From: Pseudodesulfovibrio sp.
GTDB taxonomy: Bacteria; Desulfobacterota; Desulfovibrionia; Desulfovibrionales; Desulfovibrionaceae
Length of the DNA: 11,228 bases
Direction of reading: 5' to 3'
NCBI GenBank assembly: GCA_022712815.1
Contig: JAFLJW010000388.1
Location: 1-11,228 of the forward strand
The position numbers were made by a program, and so were the translations under genes. Below are positions 1-6,429 of the stretch, in pieces. The notes below the pieces were generated by a model. It was not told the DNA's origin and made no database searches. It saw only the letters and a program-made list of their open reading frames with translations. The first letter of the stretch is position 1, and each line of letters starts with the position of its first letter.

Positions 1-1
1 C

Positions 2-427
2 TGGAAAGCTCAACTGTATCAGGAATCCCTTCTGGACCCCGATGCAGTTTCGCCAGTTGGTGCGCGGGGACTCGCTCAGTTCATGCCTGGAACATGGGCG
101 GATATTTCAAAACAACTCGGATTCGGGTTGGTTTCTCCTCATGTCGCAAGATATTCTATTTTTGCCGGTGCGTACTACATGGCAAAGCTTCGGCGCGGAT
201 GGTCAAGCCCTCGACCGGAAGAAGATCGGTGGGATTTGGCCCGTGCCAGTTACAACGCAGGATTCGGTAATTTGCTTAAAGCTCAAAAAGAAGCGGGAGG
301 GGCGGTCCTCTACGCCGACATCATCAAGGCCCTGCCTCAGGTGACTGGTCGTCATTCCAAGGAAACCGTCACATACGTCAAAAGAATCCATCGTTGGTAC
401 AGGAGGCTCAAATGTGGTCTTCGTTGA
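2..427 (+). CDS. Lytic transglycosylase endolysin (SLT domain), 5' end missing
   Basis: This protein cuts the glycan strands of peptidoglycan and probably serves as the phage endolysin. The frame is already open at base 2, so the gene begins before the window; 141 codons are visible before the TGA at 425-427. The first visible residues read AQLYQESLLDP, with the catalytic glutamate of the SLT (Slt70/goose-lysozyme-like) family at visible residue 8. The family signature continues with SPVGARGLAQFMPGTW and later with ARASYNAGFGNL. The ATG at 83 is internal to the domain and is not the real start, because it would drop the catalytic Glu. The last codons overlap the start of the i-spanin gene (412), consistent with a co-translated lysis cassette. 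Since the N-terminus is missing, I cannot say whether a signal peptide or signal-anchor is present. A virion-associated transglycosylase is a possible alternative, but the spanin genes next door favour lysis. Confidence 0.9.
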   Translation, partial: WKAQLYQESLLDPDAVSPVGARGLAQFMPGTWADISKQLGFGLVSPHVARYSIFAGAYYMAKLRRGWSSPRPEEDRWDLARASYNAGFGNLLKAQKEAGGAVLYADIIKALPQVTGRHSKETVTYVKRIHRWYRRLKCGLR

Positions 428-810
428 TATCCATGGCAACCGGTCTGTTCGGTGGATCGTCATTGTTAAAGTACATCGGTATCATGTTCGTCGTCCTGCT
501 CGTGGTCGTGGCCTTCGCGTTTCTCATGTGGGATCGAGCGGAAAAGCAGGCCGAGATTGAGCGTACCCGCGCCGAACTCCTTGTAACTCAGGCGGCCTAC
601 AGTTCCGCCAGAGCTTCAATCAATGAACTCAAGGCTACTATTGCGTCCAAAGATGAGGCCCTTGCTCAACGTGAGCAGGCGATAAACACCATCAACGCCG
701 ACCGTGAGGCTTTGCGCCTCCGTTGGCAGGAGGCACTCCGAAATGAACCGGATACTCGCAATTGGGCTGATACTCCTCTGCCTGATTCTGTTTGCGGCCT
801 GCTCCAGTAA
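412..810 (+). CDS. Inner-membrane spanin (i-spanin, Rz/LysB-like)
   Basis: This is a 132-residue protein. ATG 412 is chosen because a perfect AGGAGG lies at 401-406, five bases upstream; the in-frame TTG at 394 has no comparable site. Residues about 22-40 form one hydrophobic membrane segment (IGIMFVVLLVVVAFAFLMW). The rest, from about 41 to 115, is charged and heptad-like, as in the periplasmic coiled coil of Rz-type spanins. The C-terminus RNWADTPLPDSVCGLLQ resembles the short Pro-containing tails by which i-spanins contact o-spanins. In the family, i-spanins sit in the inner membrane and, with an outer-membrane lipoprotein partner, fuse the two membranes at the end of lysis. The partner gene begins inside this one in another frame. 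The gene follows the endolysin with a 16-base overlap. Confidence 0.85.
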   Translation: MWSSLISMATGLFGGSSLLKYIGIMFVVLLVVVAFAFLMWDRAEKQAEIERTRAELLVTQAAYSSARASINELKATIASKDEALAQREQAINTINADREALRLRWQEALRNEPDTRNWADTPLPDSVCGLLQ

Positions 811-1012
811 ACCCCGCGTTGTGACCATGACTGAGGTTGTCCGTGTGAAACCACCGAGTCACCTCATGGAACCAACACCGGAACCTGATTGTAGCCAAGC
901 CAGAACAAACGGCGATTTGGTCCAGTGCATCGTTGACTACCGAGCTGCGCTTCGCAGGAGCAATGCAGACAAGGTGGCGATGGCACAAAGTGTCGGGAGA
1001 ATTGGAAAATGA
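743..1012 (+). CDS. Outer-membrane spanin lipoprotein (o-spanin, Rz1/LysC-like)
   Basis: This is an 89-residue lipoprotein starting at ATG 743, with AGGAGG at 728-733. A longer reading in the same frame (from 704) would bury the signal peptide, so it is not used. The N-terminus MNRILAIGLILLCLILFAAC is a lipoprotein signal with the lipid-modified Cys at residue 20; the box is FAAC, with Phe instead of the usual Leu at -3. The mature part begins SSKPRVV, has a Pro-rich segment (VKPPSHLMEPTPEPDC), and ends with a TNGDLVQCIVDYRAAL stretch like P2 LysC-type proteins. Its first 68 bases overlap the end of the i-spanin gene in a different frame, the well-known overlapping-spanin arrangement. Its role is to join the i-spanin across the periplasm and disrupt the outer membrane. 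Its stop overlaps the next start (ATGA at 1009-1012). Confidence 0.85.
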   Translation: MNRILAIGLILLCLILFAACSSKPRVVTMTEVVRVKPPSHLMEPTPEPDCSQARTNGDLVQCIVDYRAALRRSNADKVAMAQSVGRIGK

Positions 1013-1221
1013 TGGGCGTGGAAGAACTTGATGTACGGGATTTACTTATTCGTATCGACGAACGAGTGAAAGCCGTTCAGGAGGATATTCGTGAAATCAA
1101 CAAAATGCGCAAGTGTTCCACTCATGCCGAAAAGCTCAAGACATTGGAGCGCACGGTGTGGGGGTGCATAGCGATAGTGGGCACCATTTCGATTCGAATT
1201 TTGTACGAGACTTTTAAGTAG
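1009..1221 (+). CDS. Small membrane protein, XhlA/holin-associated type
   Basis: A 70-residue protein. ATG 1009 overlaps the o-spanin stop as ATGA, and a second ATG follows at once at 1012, so either may be used; GGGAGA at 995-1000 can serve as ribosome site. Residues 5-48 are charged and amphipathic (LLIRIDERVKAVQEDIREI), suited to a coiled coil. A short KCSTHAEKLKTLERT segment precedes a C-terminal hydrophobic stretch (about 50-66, VWGCIAIVGTISIRILY). N-terminal coiled coil plus one C-terminal membrane span is the layout of XhlA-type (PBSX) proteins and of many small unnamed phage proteins found beside lysis genes. A holin or antiholin role is plausible from position but is not shown by the sequence. 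No other holin candidate is visible in the window; one could lie upstream. Confidence 0.65.
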   Translation: MMGVEELDVRDLLIRIDERVKAVQEDIREINKMRKCSTHAEKLKTLERTVWGCIAIVGTISIRILYETFK

Positions 1222-1456
1222 ACGGTGATTTCAACCTGAAACCCTGCGGCGGGTACTGGCCATTCCCGCCGATAATGCCAGGTTCGGCAATAAGCCCTGG
1301 CGGAACGGACAAGTCAGTCTAGCACCGGGTGGCACCGGAAGGCGAAGAGGGGTGACGCCCCTGGCTGACCATATCGCAGGGCATATGGATAATTATCATA
1401 GCCGGAACAACCAGAGCCATACACATGGCCCTGTCGTAATTAGGGGAACTGTCATC
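1222..1456 (+). ncRNA. Hairpin-rich intergenic region, candidate structured RNA
   Basis: This 235-base gap has no convincing gene. On the + strand it can form several helices, read by eye: a 7-bp stem 1247-1253/1265-1271 (CGGCGGG with CCCGCCG, 11-base loop); a 6-bp stem 1277-1282/1296-1301 (GCCAGG with CCTGGC); and a 7-bp helix 1313-1319/1363-1369 (GTCAGTC with GGCTGAC, one G-U). The last encloses two hairpins, 1325-1338 (CCGG, six-base loop, CCGG) and 1348-1362 (AGGGG, TGACG loop, CCCCT), making a three-way junction. Further on, GCCAT acac ATGGC at 1416-1429 is flanked by CAG/CTG (1412-1414/1431-1433). No U-tract follows any stem, so these are not intrinsic terminators. It may be a stable RNA, an mRNA processing site, or a 5' leader for the downstream gene. 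I recognise no named RNA family. Confidence 0.45.
1365..1393 (+). promoter_or_regulatory. Candidate sigma70 promoter overlapped by a palindrome
   Basis: CTGACC at 1365-1370 matches the -35 consensus TTGACA at 4 of 6 positions. Exactly 17 bases later, GATAAT at 1388-1393 matches TATAAT at 5 of 6. Transcription would begin near 1400, about 57 bases before the kinase-like gene and in front of the packaging and head genes. The -10 hexamer lies inside a perfect 10-bp palindrome, GATAATTATC (1388-1397), which could bind a dimeric regulator. No other site in this gap fits as well, but such matches arise by chance, and late phage genes may be read from a distant promoter. Confidence 0.35.
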
Positions 1457-1924
1457 ATGGCGATGAATGTATGGGATCATTTTGGAAACACAGTCAGCCG
1501 CGATCTTCTTGATATGTGTATCGGGACAAGATTGGGGGGCGGACTCAGCCGTGAGGTGTTTTCTTTTGGGCCTGATCCTTCGTTGGTCATCAAGATTGAA
1601 ACCGAAGCTGGACACTTCCAGAACATTATAGAGTGGCACACTTGGGAACGTATTGAACGGACTCGAACTGCGAAGTGGTTCGCACCGTGTGTCAGGATCA
1701 GCGACGACGGCAAAATCTTGCTCATGAAGCGGACACAACCGCTTGGGTGGGAAGGTAGGCCCAATGTGATGCCTCGGTTTTTTACTGATTTCAAATTAAC
1801 AAATTTTGGCACCATCGACGGTCAGGTCGTTGCTCATGACTACGGCATTCATTTGCTGATGGAAGAAGGGATGAAATGTCAGTTAGTCAAATCTGATTGG
1901 TGGCAATCTGGGGACGCGAGATAG
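1457..1924 (+). CDS. Miniature protein-kinase-like protein
   Basis: A 155-residue protein with a compressed eukaryotic-type kinase pattern, inferred from motifs. The Gly-rich loop is IGTRLGGGLSREVFSF (22-37). A VAIK-like lysine is K46 in LVIKIE. An alpha-C glutamate may be E59 or E64. The hinge is near LLMKRT (88-93). A catalytic-loop-like TDFKLTN (110-116) supplies D111, K113 and N116 in the D-x-K-x-x-N spacing, and DYG (128-130) stands for DFG. Only 17 residues separate the hinge from D111, so most of the C-lobe helices seem to be missing, and little follows the DYG. It could be an active minimal kinase, a small phosphotransferase, or a nucleotide-binding relic. ATG 1457 is preferred: AGGGGA at 1442-1447 is nine bases upstream, whereas a GTG at 1352 would add 35 residues that look non-coding. 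The stop at 1924 lies two bases before the terminase small-subunit start, suggesting translational coupling. Confidence 0.6.
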   Translation: MAMNVWDHFGNTVSRDLLDMCIGTRLGGGLSREVFSFGPDPSLVIKIETEAGHFQNIIEWHTWERIERTRTAKWFAPCVRISDDGKILLMKRTQPLGWEGRPNVMPRFFTDFKLTNFGTIDGQVVAHDYGIHLLMEEGMKCQLVKSDWWQSGDAR

Positions 1925-1926
1925 GC

Positions 1927-2433
1927 ATGGCGAAGAAGGCAGTAAAGCTCACGGGTAAGCAGAAAAGGTTCATTCAGGAATACCTTGTGGATCTGAACGC
2001 GACACGTGCAGCAAAAGATGCTGGTTACTCTGAGAAGACTGCTTATCGCACAGGCGCAGACAACCTCAGAAAACCTCAAATTGCAGATGCCATTGATAAA
2101 GCCATGCAAAAACGTGGGGAACGTACTGAGATTAATCAGGATTATGTTGTAAATACGATTGTCGAGACAATTGAGCGGTGTAAACAGGCAAAACCTGTAG
2201 TCGGGCGCAACGGGCAACCTCTCATGGTTGAGCAGAAAGACGGAACAATGGCCTTTGCCTACACCTTTGAACCGAACGCGATCCTAAAAGGGACAGACCA
2301 ACTCGGCAAGCACCTGGGGATGTTCGTCACCAAACATGAAGTGACCGGAAAAAACGGCGAAGCAATAGTTTTCAAGTCTGTGATCGAACGAATTTGGGCG
2401 AAGAACGAAGCGGAAAAGGCAGATGATGAGTAG
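1927..2433 (+). CDS. terS: Terminase small subunit
   Basis: A 168-residue DNA-packaging protein that recognises phage DNA and recruits the large subunit. Residues about 8-58 read LTGKQKRFIQEYLVDLNATR, then AAKDAGYSEKTAYRTGADNL and RKPQIADAI, the characteristic helix-turn-helix N-terminal region of the Terminase_2 (Pfam PF03592) family. The middle (IERCKQAKP onward) and the C-terminal part, ending in a short acidic/basic helix, fit the oligomerisation and large-subunit-binding regions. ATG 1927 is used because the protein then begins MAKKAVKL right before the motif. The ribosome site is weak (GGGGA around 1910), so translation may depend on the upstream kinase-like gene, which ends at 1924. 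The 3' end overlaps the large-subunit gene by 11 bases. Confidence 0.9.
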   Translation: MAKKAVKLTGKQKRFIQEYLVDLNATRAAKDAGYSEKTAYRTGADNLRKPQIADAIDKAMQKRGERTEINQDYVVNTIVETIERCKQAKPVVGRNGQPLMVEQKDGTMAFAYTFEPNAILKGTDQLGKHLGMFVTKHEVTGKNGEAIVFKSVIERIWAKNEAEKADDE

Positions 2434-3958
2434 CAATCTGGAAATAAGCCAAGCCGAATTGAACGAGCGGCTGTATGAGTGCCTGTCCGACAAGGAGTGG
2501 AGGTTGAAGAACCTCTACGCCATCACGGACAAGAACGCTCGGCATATTCCGTTTGTACCCAATTGGGCGCAAGAGGACTTCTACGAGGTCAGGCATTTCC
2601 TTTCGCTCATTCTCAAGGCTCGGCAGCTTGGGTTCACTACCGGCGTTGATATCGACATGCTGGACGATTGCCTGTTCATTTCCAATCTCCGCTGCGGCAT
2701 CATCGCGCACAATCTGAAGGATGCTCAGACGATCTTTGAGGACAAGATCAAATATGCCTACGACAATCTTGATGATGACCTGAAGGCTGCTATTCCTCTC
2801 CTGAAAGACACGGACATGACGCTCAAGTTTGCCAATGGTTCGTCCATTTCAGTGTCCACTTCTTTTCGGTCAGGCACATTGCAGCGTCTTCATATCTCCG
2901 AGTTCGCCAAAATCTGCGCGAAGTACCCGCATCGAGCCAAGGAAATTATCACCGGAGCAATTCAGGCCGTCACAAAGGGCCAGTATGTCACCATTGAATC
3001 CACGGCTGAAGGCAGGAGCGGCAAGTTTTGGGAGATGTGCAAGGAAGCCATGGACAGGCTGCTTGCTGGCCTTGGTTTTGGTCCTCTCGATTTCAAATTG
3101 TTCTTTTACGCCTGGTGGGAGCATCCGAAATACATCCTGACTGATGCTGAAGCAAAAGAGTCTGGTATAGTCTTCACTCCAAAGGACAAGGAATACTTCG
3201 AGCAGGTCGAAGACGAGTGCAAGACCAATCTCTCTTACGGTCAACGTGCATGGTACATCGCAAAGAGGCGGCTTTTGGGCGAAGACATCAAGCAAGAGTT
3301 CCCATCTACCGTTGACGAAGCCTTTGAAGCAACCATCCAGGGCGCGTACTTCTCCGAGCAATTCAAGAAAATCCGCAGGGAAGGCCGTATCTGTGCCGTT
3401 CCTGTTCTCGATTCCATTCCGGTCAACACTTATTGGGACCTTGGCATGAACGATCTGAACACGATCTGGTTTGTGCAGACTGTAGGCCGGGAACGTCACG
3501 TTATTGACTATCACGAAGCCAGCGGGGAAGGATTTGCCTATTATGCGCAAGTCCTCGACGACAAAGGCTACCGATATGGTGAACACCATGGCCCGCACGA
3601 TATCAAAGTGCGAGAACTCGGTACTGGCAAGTCCCGGAAGGAACGCGCCCTCGAACTCGGAATAGCCTTTGAAACCGTCCCCCGCATTGAGAACAAACTC
3701 GATTCAATCGAAGCGGCCAGAACCGTACTCGGTGAATGTTGGTTCGACGAAGAGCGGACCGGTGACGGGGTTATCCATTTGGAAAACTACCGCAAGGAAT
3801 GGAATGACAACCTCGGAACATACAGGTCGCGTCCGCTCCACGACAAGCATGCCAATGGTGCCGATGGTTTTCAGACCTTTGCGACAGCCGTGAAGGACGA
3901 TCAATACGGTGGCAGGGCATGGACAAAGCCGGTTCAGAAAAGGAGAGGGTGGGCATAG
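2423..3958 (+). CDS. terL: Terminase large subunit (ATPase and nuclease)
   Basis: A 511-residue packaging motor that pumps DNA into the procapsid using ATP and cuts concatemers. The N-terminal ATPase part has an atypical Walker A, KARQLGFTT (65-73), of the kind usual in terminases, a Walker B RLHISE (155-160) with catalytic E160, and a coupling motif ESTAEG (192-197). The C-terminal RNase H-like nuclease part includes YWDLG (D339), PHD (D393) and GADGFQ (D481) as candidate metal-binding acidic residues. Length and domain order are normal for the family. Two ATGs in tandem (2423 and 2426) sit after GGAAAAGG (2412-2419) and overlap the small-subunit stop, giving close translational coupling. 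The stop TAG (3956-3958) abuts the portal start. No damage is seen. Confidence 0.95.
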   Translation: MMSSNLEISQAELNERLYECLSDKEWRLKNLYAITDKNARHIPFVPNWAQEDFYEVRHFLSLILKARQLGFTTGVDIDMLDDCLFISNLRCGIIAHNLKDAQTIFEDKIKYAYDNLDDDLKAAIPLLKDTDMTLKFANGSSISVSTSFRSGTLQRLHISEFAKICAKYPHRAKEIITGAIQAVTKGQYVTIESTAEGRSGKFWEMCKEAMDRLLAGLGFGPLDFKLFFYAWWEHPKYILTDAEAKESGIVFTPKDKEYFEQVEDECKTNLSYGQRAWYIAKRRLLGEDIKQEFPSTVDEAFEATIQGAYFSEQFKKIRREGRICAVPVLDSIPVNTYWDLGMNDLNTIWFVQTVGRERHVIDYHEASGEGFAYYAQVLDDKGYRYGEHHGPHDIKVRELGTGKSRKERALELGIAFETVPRIENKLDSIEAARTVLGECWFDEERTGDGVIHLENYRKEWNDNLGTYRSRPLHDKHANGADGFQTFATAVKDDQYGGRAWTKPVQKRRGWA

Positions 3959-6091
3959 ATGGGCATTATTAATGTGGTCAGCAACACCGAGTTGATTGAG
4001 CGCGAAGAAGAAGCTTTCCGCAAAGCCTCCGAAGACAGGCAGGCGCAGGCGCACATTTTGGGTCTGGCTGCCTATGTCCGCTCATGTTGGAACTCGGCGC
4101 GGGAAGCCAAGGCCAAGATTGAAGAACAGATGCTTAGGTGTTTGCGTGCGAAGCTCGGCAAGTATGACCCCGCCAAACTCGTGCAGATTGAGGAGTATGG
4201 GCAGTCCCCCATCTACATGATGCTCATTGCGGAAAAATGCTTTCATGCTGAATCATGGATTGAAGACATCCTCAACCCGACAGACGATCATCCATGGGGA
4301 GTTGACCCTACGAAAGTGCCAGAACTCTCGCCGGAACAAATGCAGGAAGTTGATGAGAAGTTCCGTTCAAAGGTCTTTGGCTTGGCCATGGAACAGATTC
4401 AGGAATCTGCCCTTGCAGAATTTCAGGCCAGCGGCGTTCAGCCCGACATGAATGCACTACAGCAGGAAGTCCGGACACTCGCAGCAGAGCTTTACGAGCA
4501 GAACAAAGGCATTACCGAAGAGTATGCCGCTTTTGCCAAGTCTAAAGCGCAAGCTGAGGCAAAGAAAGCTGACGCTGAAATTGAAGCAATTCTTGCCGAT
4601 GAGTTGGAAGAGGCTGAATGGCAAGAGGCTCTGGCCCAGGCGTTGCCCGATATCGTTGGGAGCAAGGCCGGGTTCGTCAAGGGGCCGGTCCTCAAACGCA
4701 AAAAGGTTATGACGTGGGGCAAAGGCCCGAATGGTGAAAGTGTTCCGGTCATGGAATACAAGATCGTGAAGGAATTTACCTCGCCGTCTCCGTTCGATAT
4801 TTATTCGGCTCCTGATTCTTCCGGCATTGGTGATGGGTATTTGTGTGAAGTTCACCGGATGACGCGCAAAAATTTGTACAATTTGATCGGTGTGAAGGGC
4901 TACGATGAACAAGCTATTCGAAGCGTGCTTGACGATTACGGACGCGGCGGGCTGCGTGATTGGTTGTACCTCTATAATCAGCAACAGCGTGAAGAGTTGG
5001 AAGGCCGCGATACCAGCCGTATTGGTGGACCTGATACTAAAATTGAAGCTATTCAGTTTTGGGGCTCTGTCCAAGGCAAGCACCTGATTGAGTTTGGTAT
5101 CTCTGCTGATCGTGTCCCCGATAGACAACAGGAATACGATGCTGAAATCTGGCTGATTGGCAATTACGTTATCAAGGCCGAGCTCAATGCTGATCCGCTT
5201 GGCAAGCCTCCATATTTCAAGGCGAGTTTTCGTGAAATCAAAGGCTCTTTTTGGGGCCTTGGCTTACCGGAAGTTCTTTTTGACATCCAAGATGTAATCA
5301 ATTCAACGGCCAGAGCATTGCTCGATAACATGGCTCTCGGTTCCGGCGTGCAGGTTGGTGTTGATGTTGGAGCAATGCCGCCGGGCGAAACTATTACCGA
5401 GATGTTTCCCCGCAAGATTTGGCAGTTTGACCTTGGTAAAAATCCTCAAGGCAATCGTACACCTATTTGGTTTTTCCAGCCCAAAATTCTCGCTGGCGAA
5501 CTGATGAAGGTCTACAAAGATTTTTCGGAGGAAGCTGACCTGAAATCCGGCGTTCCGAAGTATTCTTACGGTGCTGGCGGTACAGGCGGAGCTCTTTCGA
5601 CCGTTGGTGGCATGTCCATGATGATGAACGCGGCAGCGCGGGGCATCAAGAAAGTCATTCGCAACATTGACCGGGGCATAATCGTTGGTTCCGTCAAGCG
5701 TACTTGGCGTTGGCTCATGCTGTACGATCAGCGTCCTGAACTTCGCAAGGGCGACATCAAACTGGTGGCCATGGGCTCCAATGCTTTGATGGCACGTGAA
5801 CACCAGACTGTCAGGCGCAACGAGTTCCTGCAAACGGTCATGTCCGCACCGGTCCTTTCCATTATTCAGGAAACTGGCCTTACCGAAATATTGCGGCCCA
5901 TGCTGCGTGATCTTGGCTACGAAGTGGACAAGATTATTCCAAGCACATTCGAACTGTCTCAAAAGCCTGTGCAGGAATTTCTTCCTCCTGGTGGAGCCCA
6001 ACAGCTTCCACAGGGAACAGAAGTTGACGCTGCGGGTAATCCCGCGGGTGGTCAAGATCAGGCCATGGCAAACCCACAAGGAGGAATGTAA
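3959..6091 (+). CDS. Portal protein
   Basis: A 710-residue protein following the large terminase without a gap, the usual place of the portal, the ring at the capsid vertex through which DNA passes. Its core contains segments typical of large portals: KRKKVMTW, SPSPFDIYSAPDSSG (about 275-289), a run with WGLGLPEVLFDIQDVIN, then KSGVPKYSYGAGGTGGALST and MSMMMNAAARGIKKV. Length is close to the 700-residue class of portals seen in many podoviruses, longer than the 400-550 residues of many siphovirus portals. Residues about 122-228 are an Ala/Glu/Lys/Gln-rich helical stretch, likely a long insertion or crown-like helix. The C-terminal 40 residues are Pro/Gly/Gln-rich and probably flexible. The ribosome site is AGGAGAGGGTGGG at 3941-3953. 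The assignment rests on position plus overall sequence character. Confidence 0.88.
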   Translation: MGIINVVSNTELIEREEEAFRKASEDRQAQAHILGLAAYVRSCWNSAREAKAKIEEQMLRCLRAKLGKYDPAKLVQIEEYGQSPIYMMLIAEKCFHAESWIEDILNPTDDHPWGVDPTKVPELSPEQMQEVDEKFRSKVFGLAMEQIQESALAEFQASGVQPDMNALQQEVRTLAAELYEQNKGITEEYAAFAKSKAQAEAKKADAEIEAILADELEEAEWQEALAQALPDIVGSKAGFVKGPVLKRKKVMTWGKGPNGESVPVMEYKIVKEFTSPSPFDIYSAPDSSGIGDGYLCEVHRMTRKNLYNLIGVKGYDEQAIRSVLDDYGRGGLRDWLYLYNQQQREELEGRDTSRIGGPDTKIEAIQFWGSVQGKHLIEFGISADRVPDRQQEYDAEIWLIGNYVIKAELNADPLGKPPYFKASFREIKGSFWGLGLPEVLFDIQDVINSTARALLDNMALGSGVQVGVDVGAMPPGETITEMFPRKIWQFDLGKNPQGNRTPIWFFQPKILAGELMKVYKDFSEEADLKSGVPKYSYGAGGTGGALSTVGGMSMMMNAAARGIKKVIRNIDRGIIVGSVKRTWRWLMLYDQRPELRKGDIKLVAMGSNALMAREHQTVRRNEFLQTVMSAPVLSIIQETGLTEILRPMLRDLGYEVDKIIPSTFELSQKPVQEFLPPGGAQQLPQGTEVDAAGNPAGGQDQAMANPQGGM

Positions 6092-6355
6092 ATGAATTCC
6101 CTGCATATTCTCAATGCCAAAGTCGTGAAAGACGGCACGTTGCGCGAGTCTGTTCATTTACAGAACCGCGTTCAGTGCATGGACAACGTCAAGAAAATTA
6201 TTGGCGAGCTTCGTGAGGAGCTTGTTTCCAGCCTTACAATCTCGAACACAGACAACGAAATCAAACGCCTTCAAGGTGCGATTCAGGGTTTTGAAGATTT
6301 GGGATCGATTCTGGATGCAGCCCAAGAGCTTTTGAACGCAGGAGAGAGGTCGTAA
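6092..6355 (+). CDS. Small helical protein of unknown function in head module
   Basis: An 87-residue protein with a strong AGGAGG (6079-6084) seven bases before ATG 6092, beginning right after the portal stop. It is rich in charged and aliphatic residues; about residues 31-80 (DNVKKIIGELREELVSSL, then NEIKRLQGAIQGFEDLGSIL) look like two amphipathic helices, possibly a helical hairpin. There is no membrane segment or signal peptide, and no catalytic motif. I do not recognise a family. Being between portal and scaffold, it is likely a minor head or assembly protein. Its stop overlaps the next ATG as TAATG. Confidence 0.75.
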   Translation: MNSLHILNAKVVKDGTLRESVHLQNRVQCMDNVKKIIGELREELVSSLTISNTDNEIKRLQGAIQGFEDLGSILDAAQELLNAGERS

Positions 6356-6396
6356 TGAATCTGTATGGAATCCGTCTTGATGGCGGGTACGAATAA
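6355..6396 (+). CDS. 13-codon reading frame, candidate leader peptide
   Basis: A very short frame, MNLYGIRLDGGYE, starts at ATG 6355 inside a TAATG overlap with the preceding stop, with GGAGAGAGG at 6341-6349, five bases upstream. Both ribosome site and coupling are as good as those of real genes here, so it is probably translated. It ends at TAA 6394-6396, just after the 5' arm of a potential RNA helix (GGGTAC, 6385-6390). It may be a leader peptide whose translation changes folding of the following RNA, or the surviving start of a decayed small gene. Continuing the same frame past the stop gives only short stretches broken by more stops. Confidence 0.4.
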   Translation: MNLYGIRLDGGYE

Positions 6397-6429
6397 AGGT
6401 GGCCCCTGAGTAACAAGTACCCAAGGGCC
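6385..6429 (+). promoter_or_regulatory. Crossing inverted repeats: pseudoknot or two-state RNA switch
   Basis: GGGTAC (6385-6390) is a perfect 6-bp complement of GTACCC (6417-6422). GGCCC (6401-6405) is a perfect complement of GGGCC (6425-6429). The two helices interlock (5' arm 1, 5' arm 2, 3' arm 1, 3' arm 2), so they form either a pseudoknot or alternative structures. The connector between the two 3' arms is only AA, which may strain a true pseudoknot and favours mutually exclusive helices. The first 5' arm lies within the last codons of the 13-codon frame, so a ribosome there would block it. Confidence 0.45.

Noticed and set aside
1247..1301. The two GC-rich hairpins after the lysis genes as an intrinsic terminator
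   Set aside because: Neither stem is followed by a run of T; the bases after them are ATAATG and GGAACG.
1323..1338. Direct repeat CACCGG gtgg CACCGG as an iteron or operator
   Set aside because: Only two copies, ten bases apart, and they are explained by the CCGG/CCGG hairpin of the three-way junction.
1352..1456. GTG-initiated N-terminal extension of the kinase-like protein
   Set aside because: The extra 35 residues (His/Asn-rich) do not resemble a folded domain, they cover the promoter candidate and hairpins, and ATG 1457 has a suitable ribosome site.
1222..1456. tRNA or tmRNA in the first gap
   Set aside because: GGTTCGGC at 1281-1288 recalls a T-arm, but no 5-bp stem with 7-base loop, no anticodon arm and no acceptor stem with matching ends can be drawn around it.
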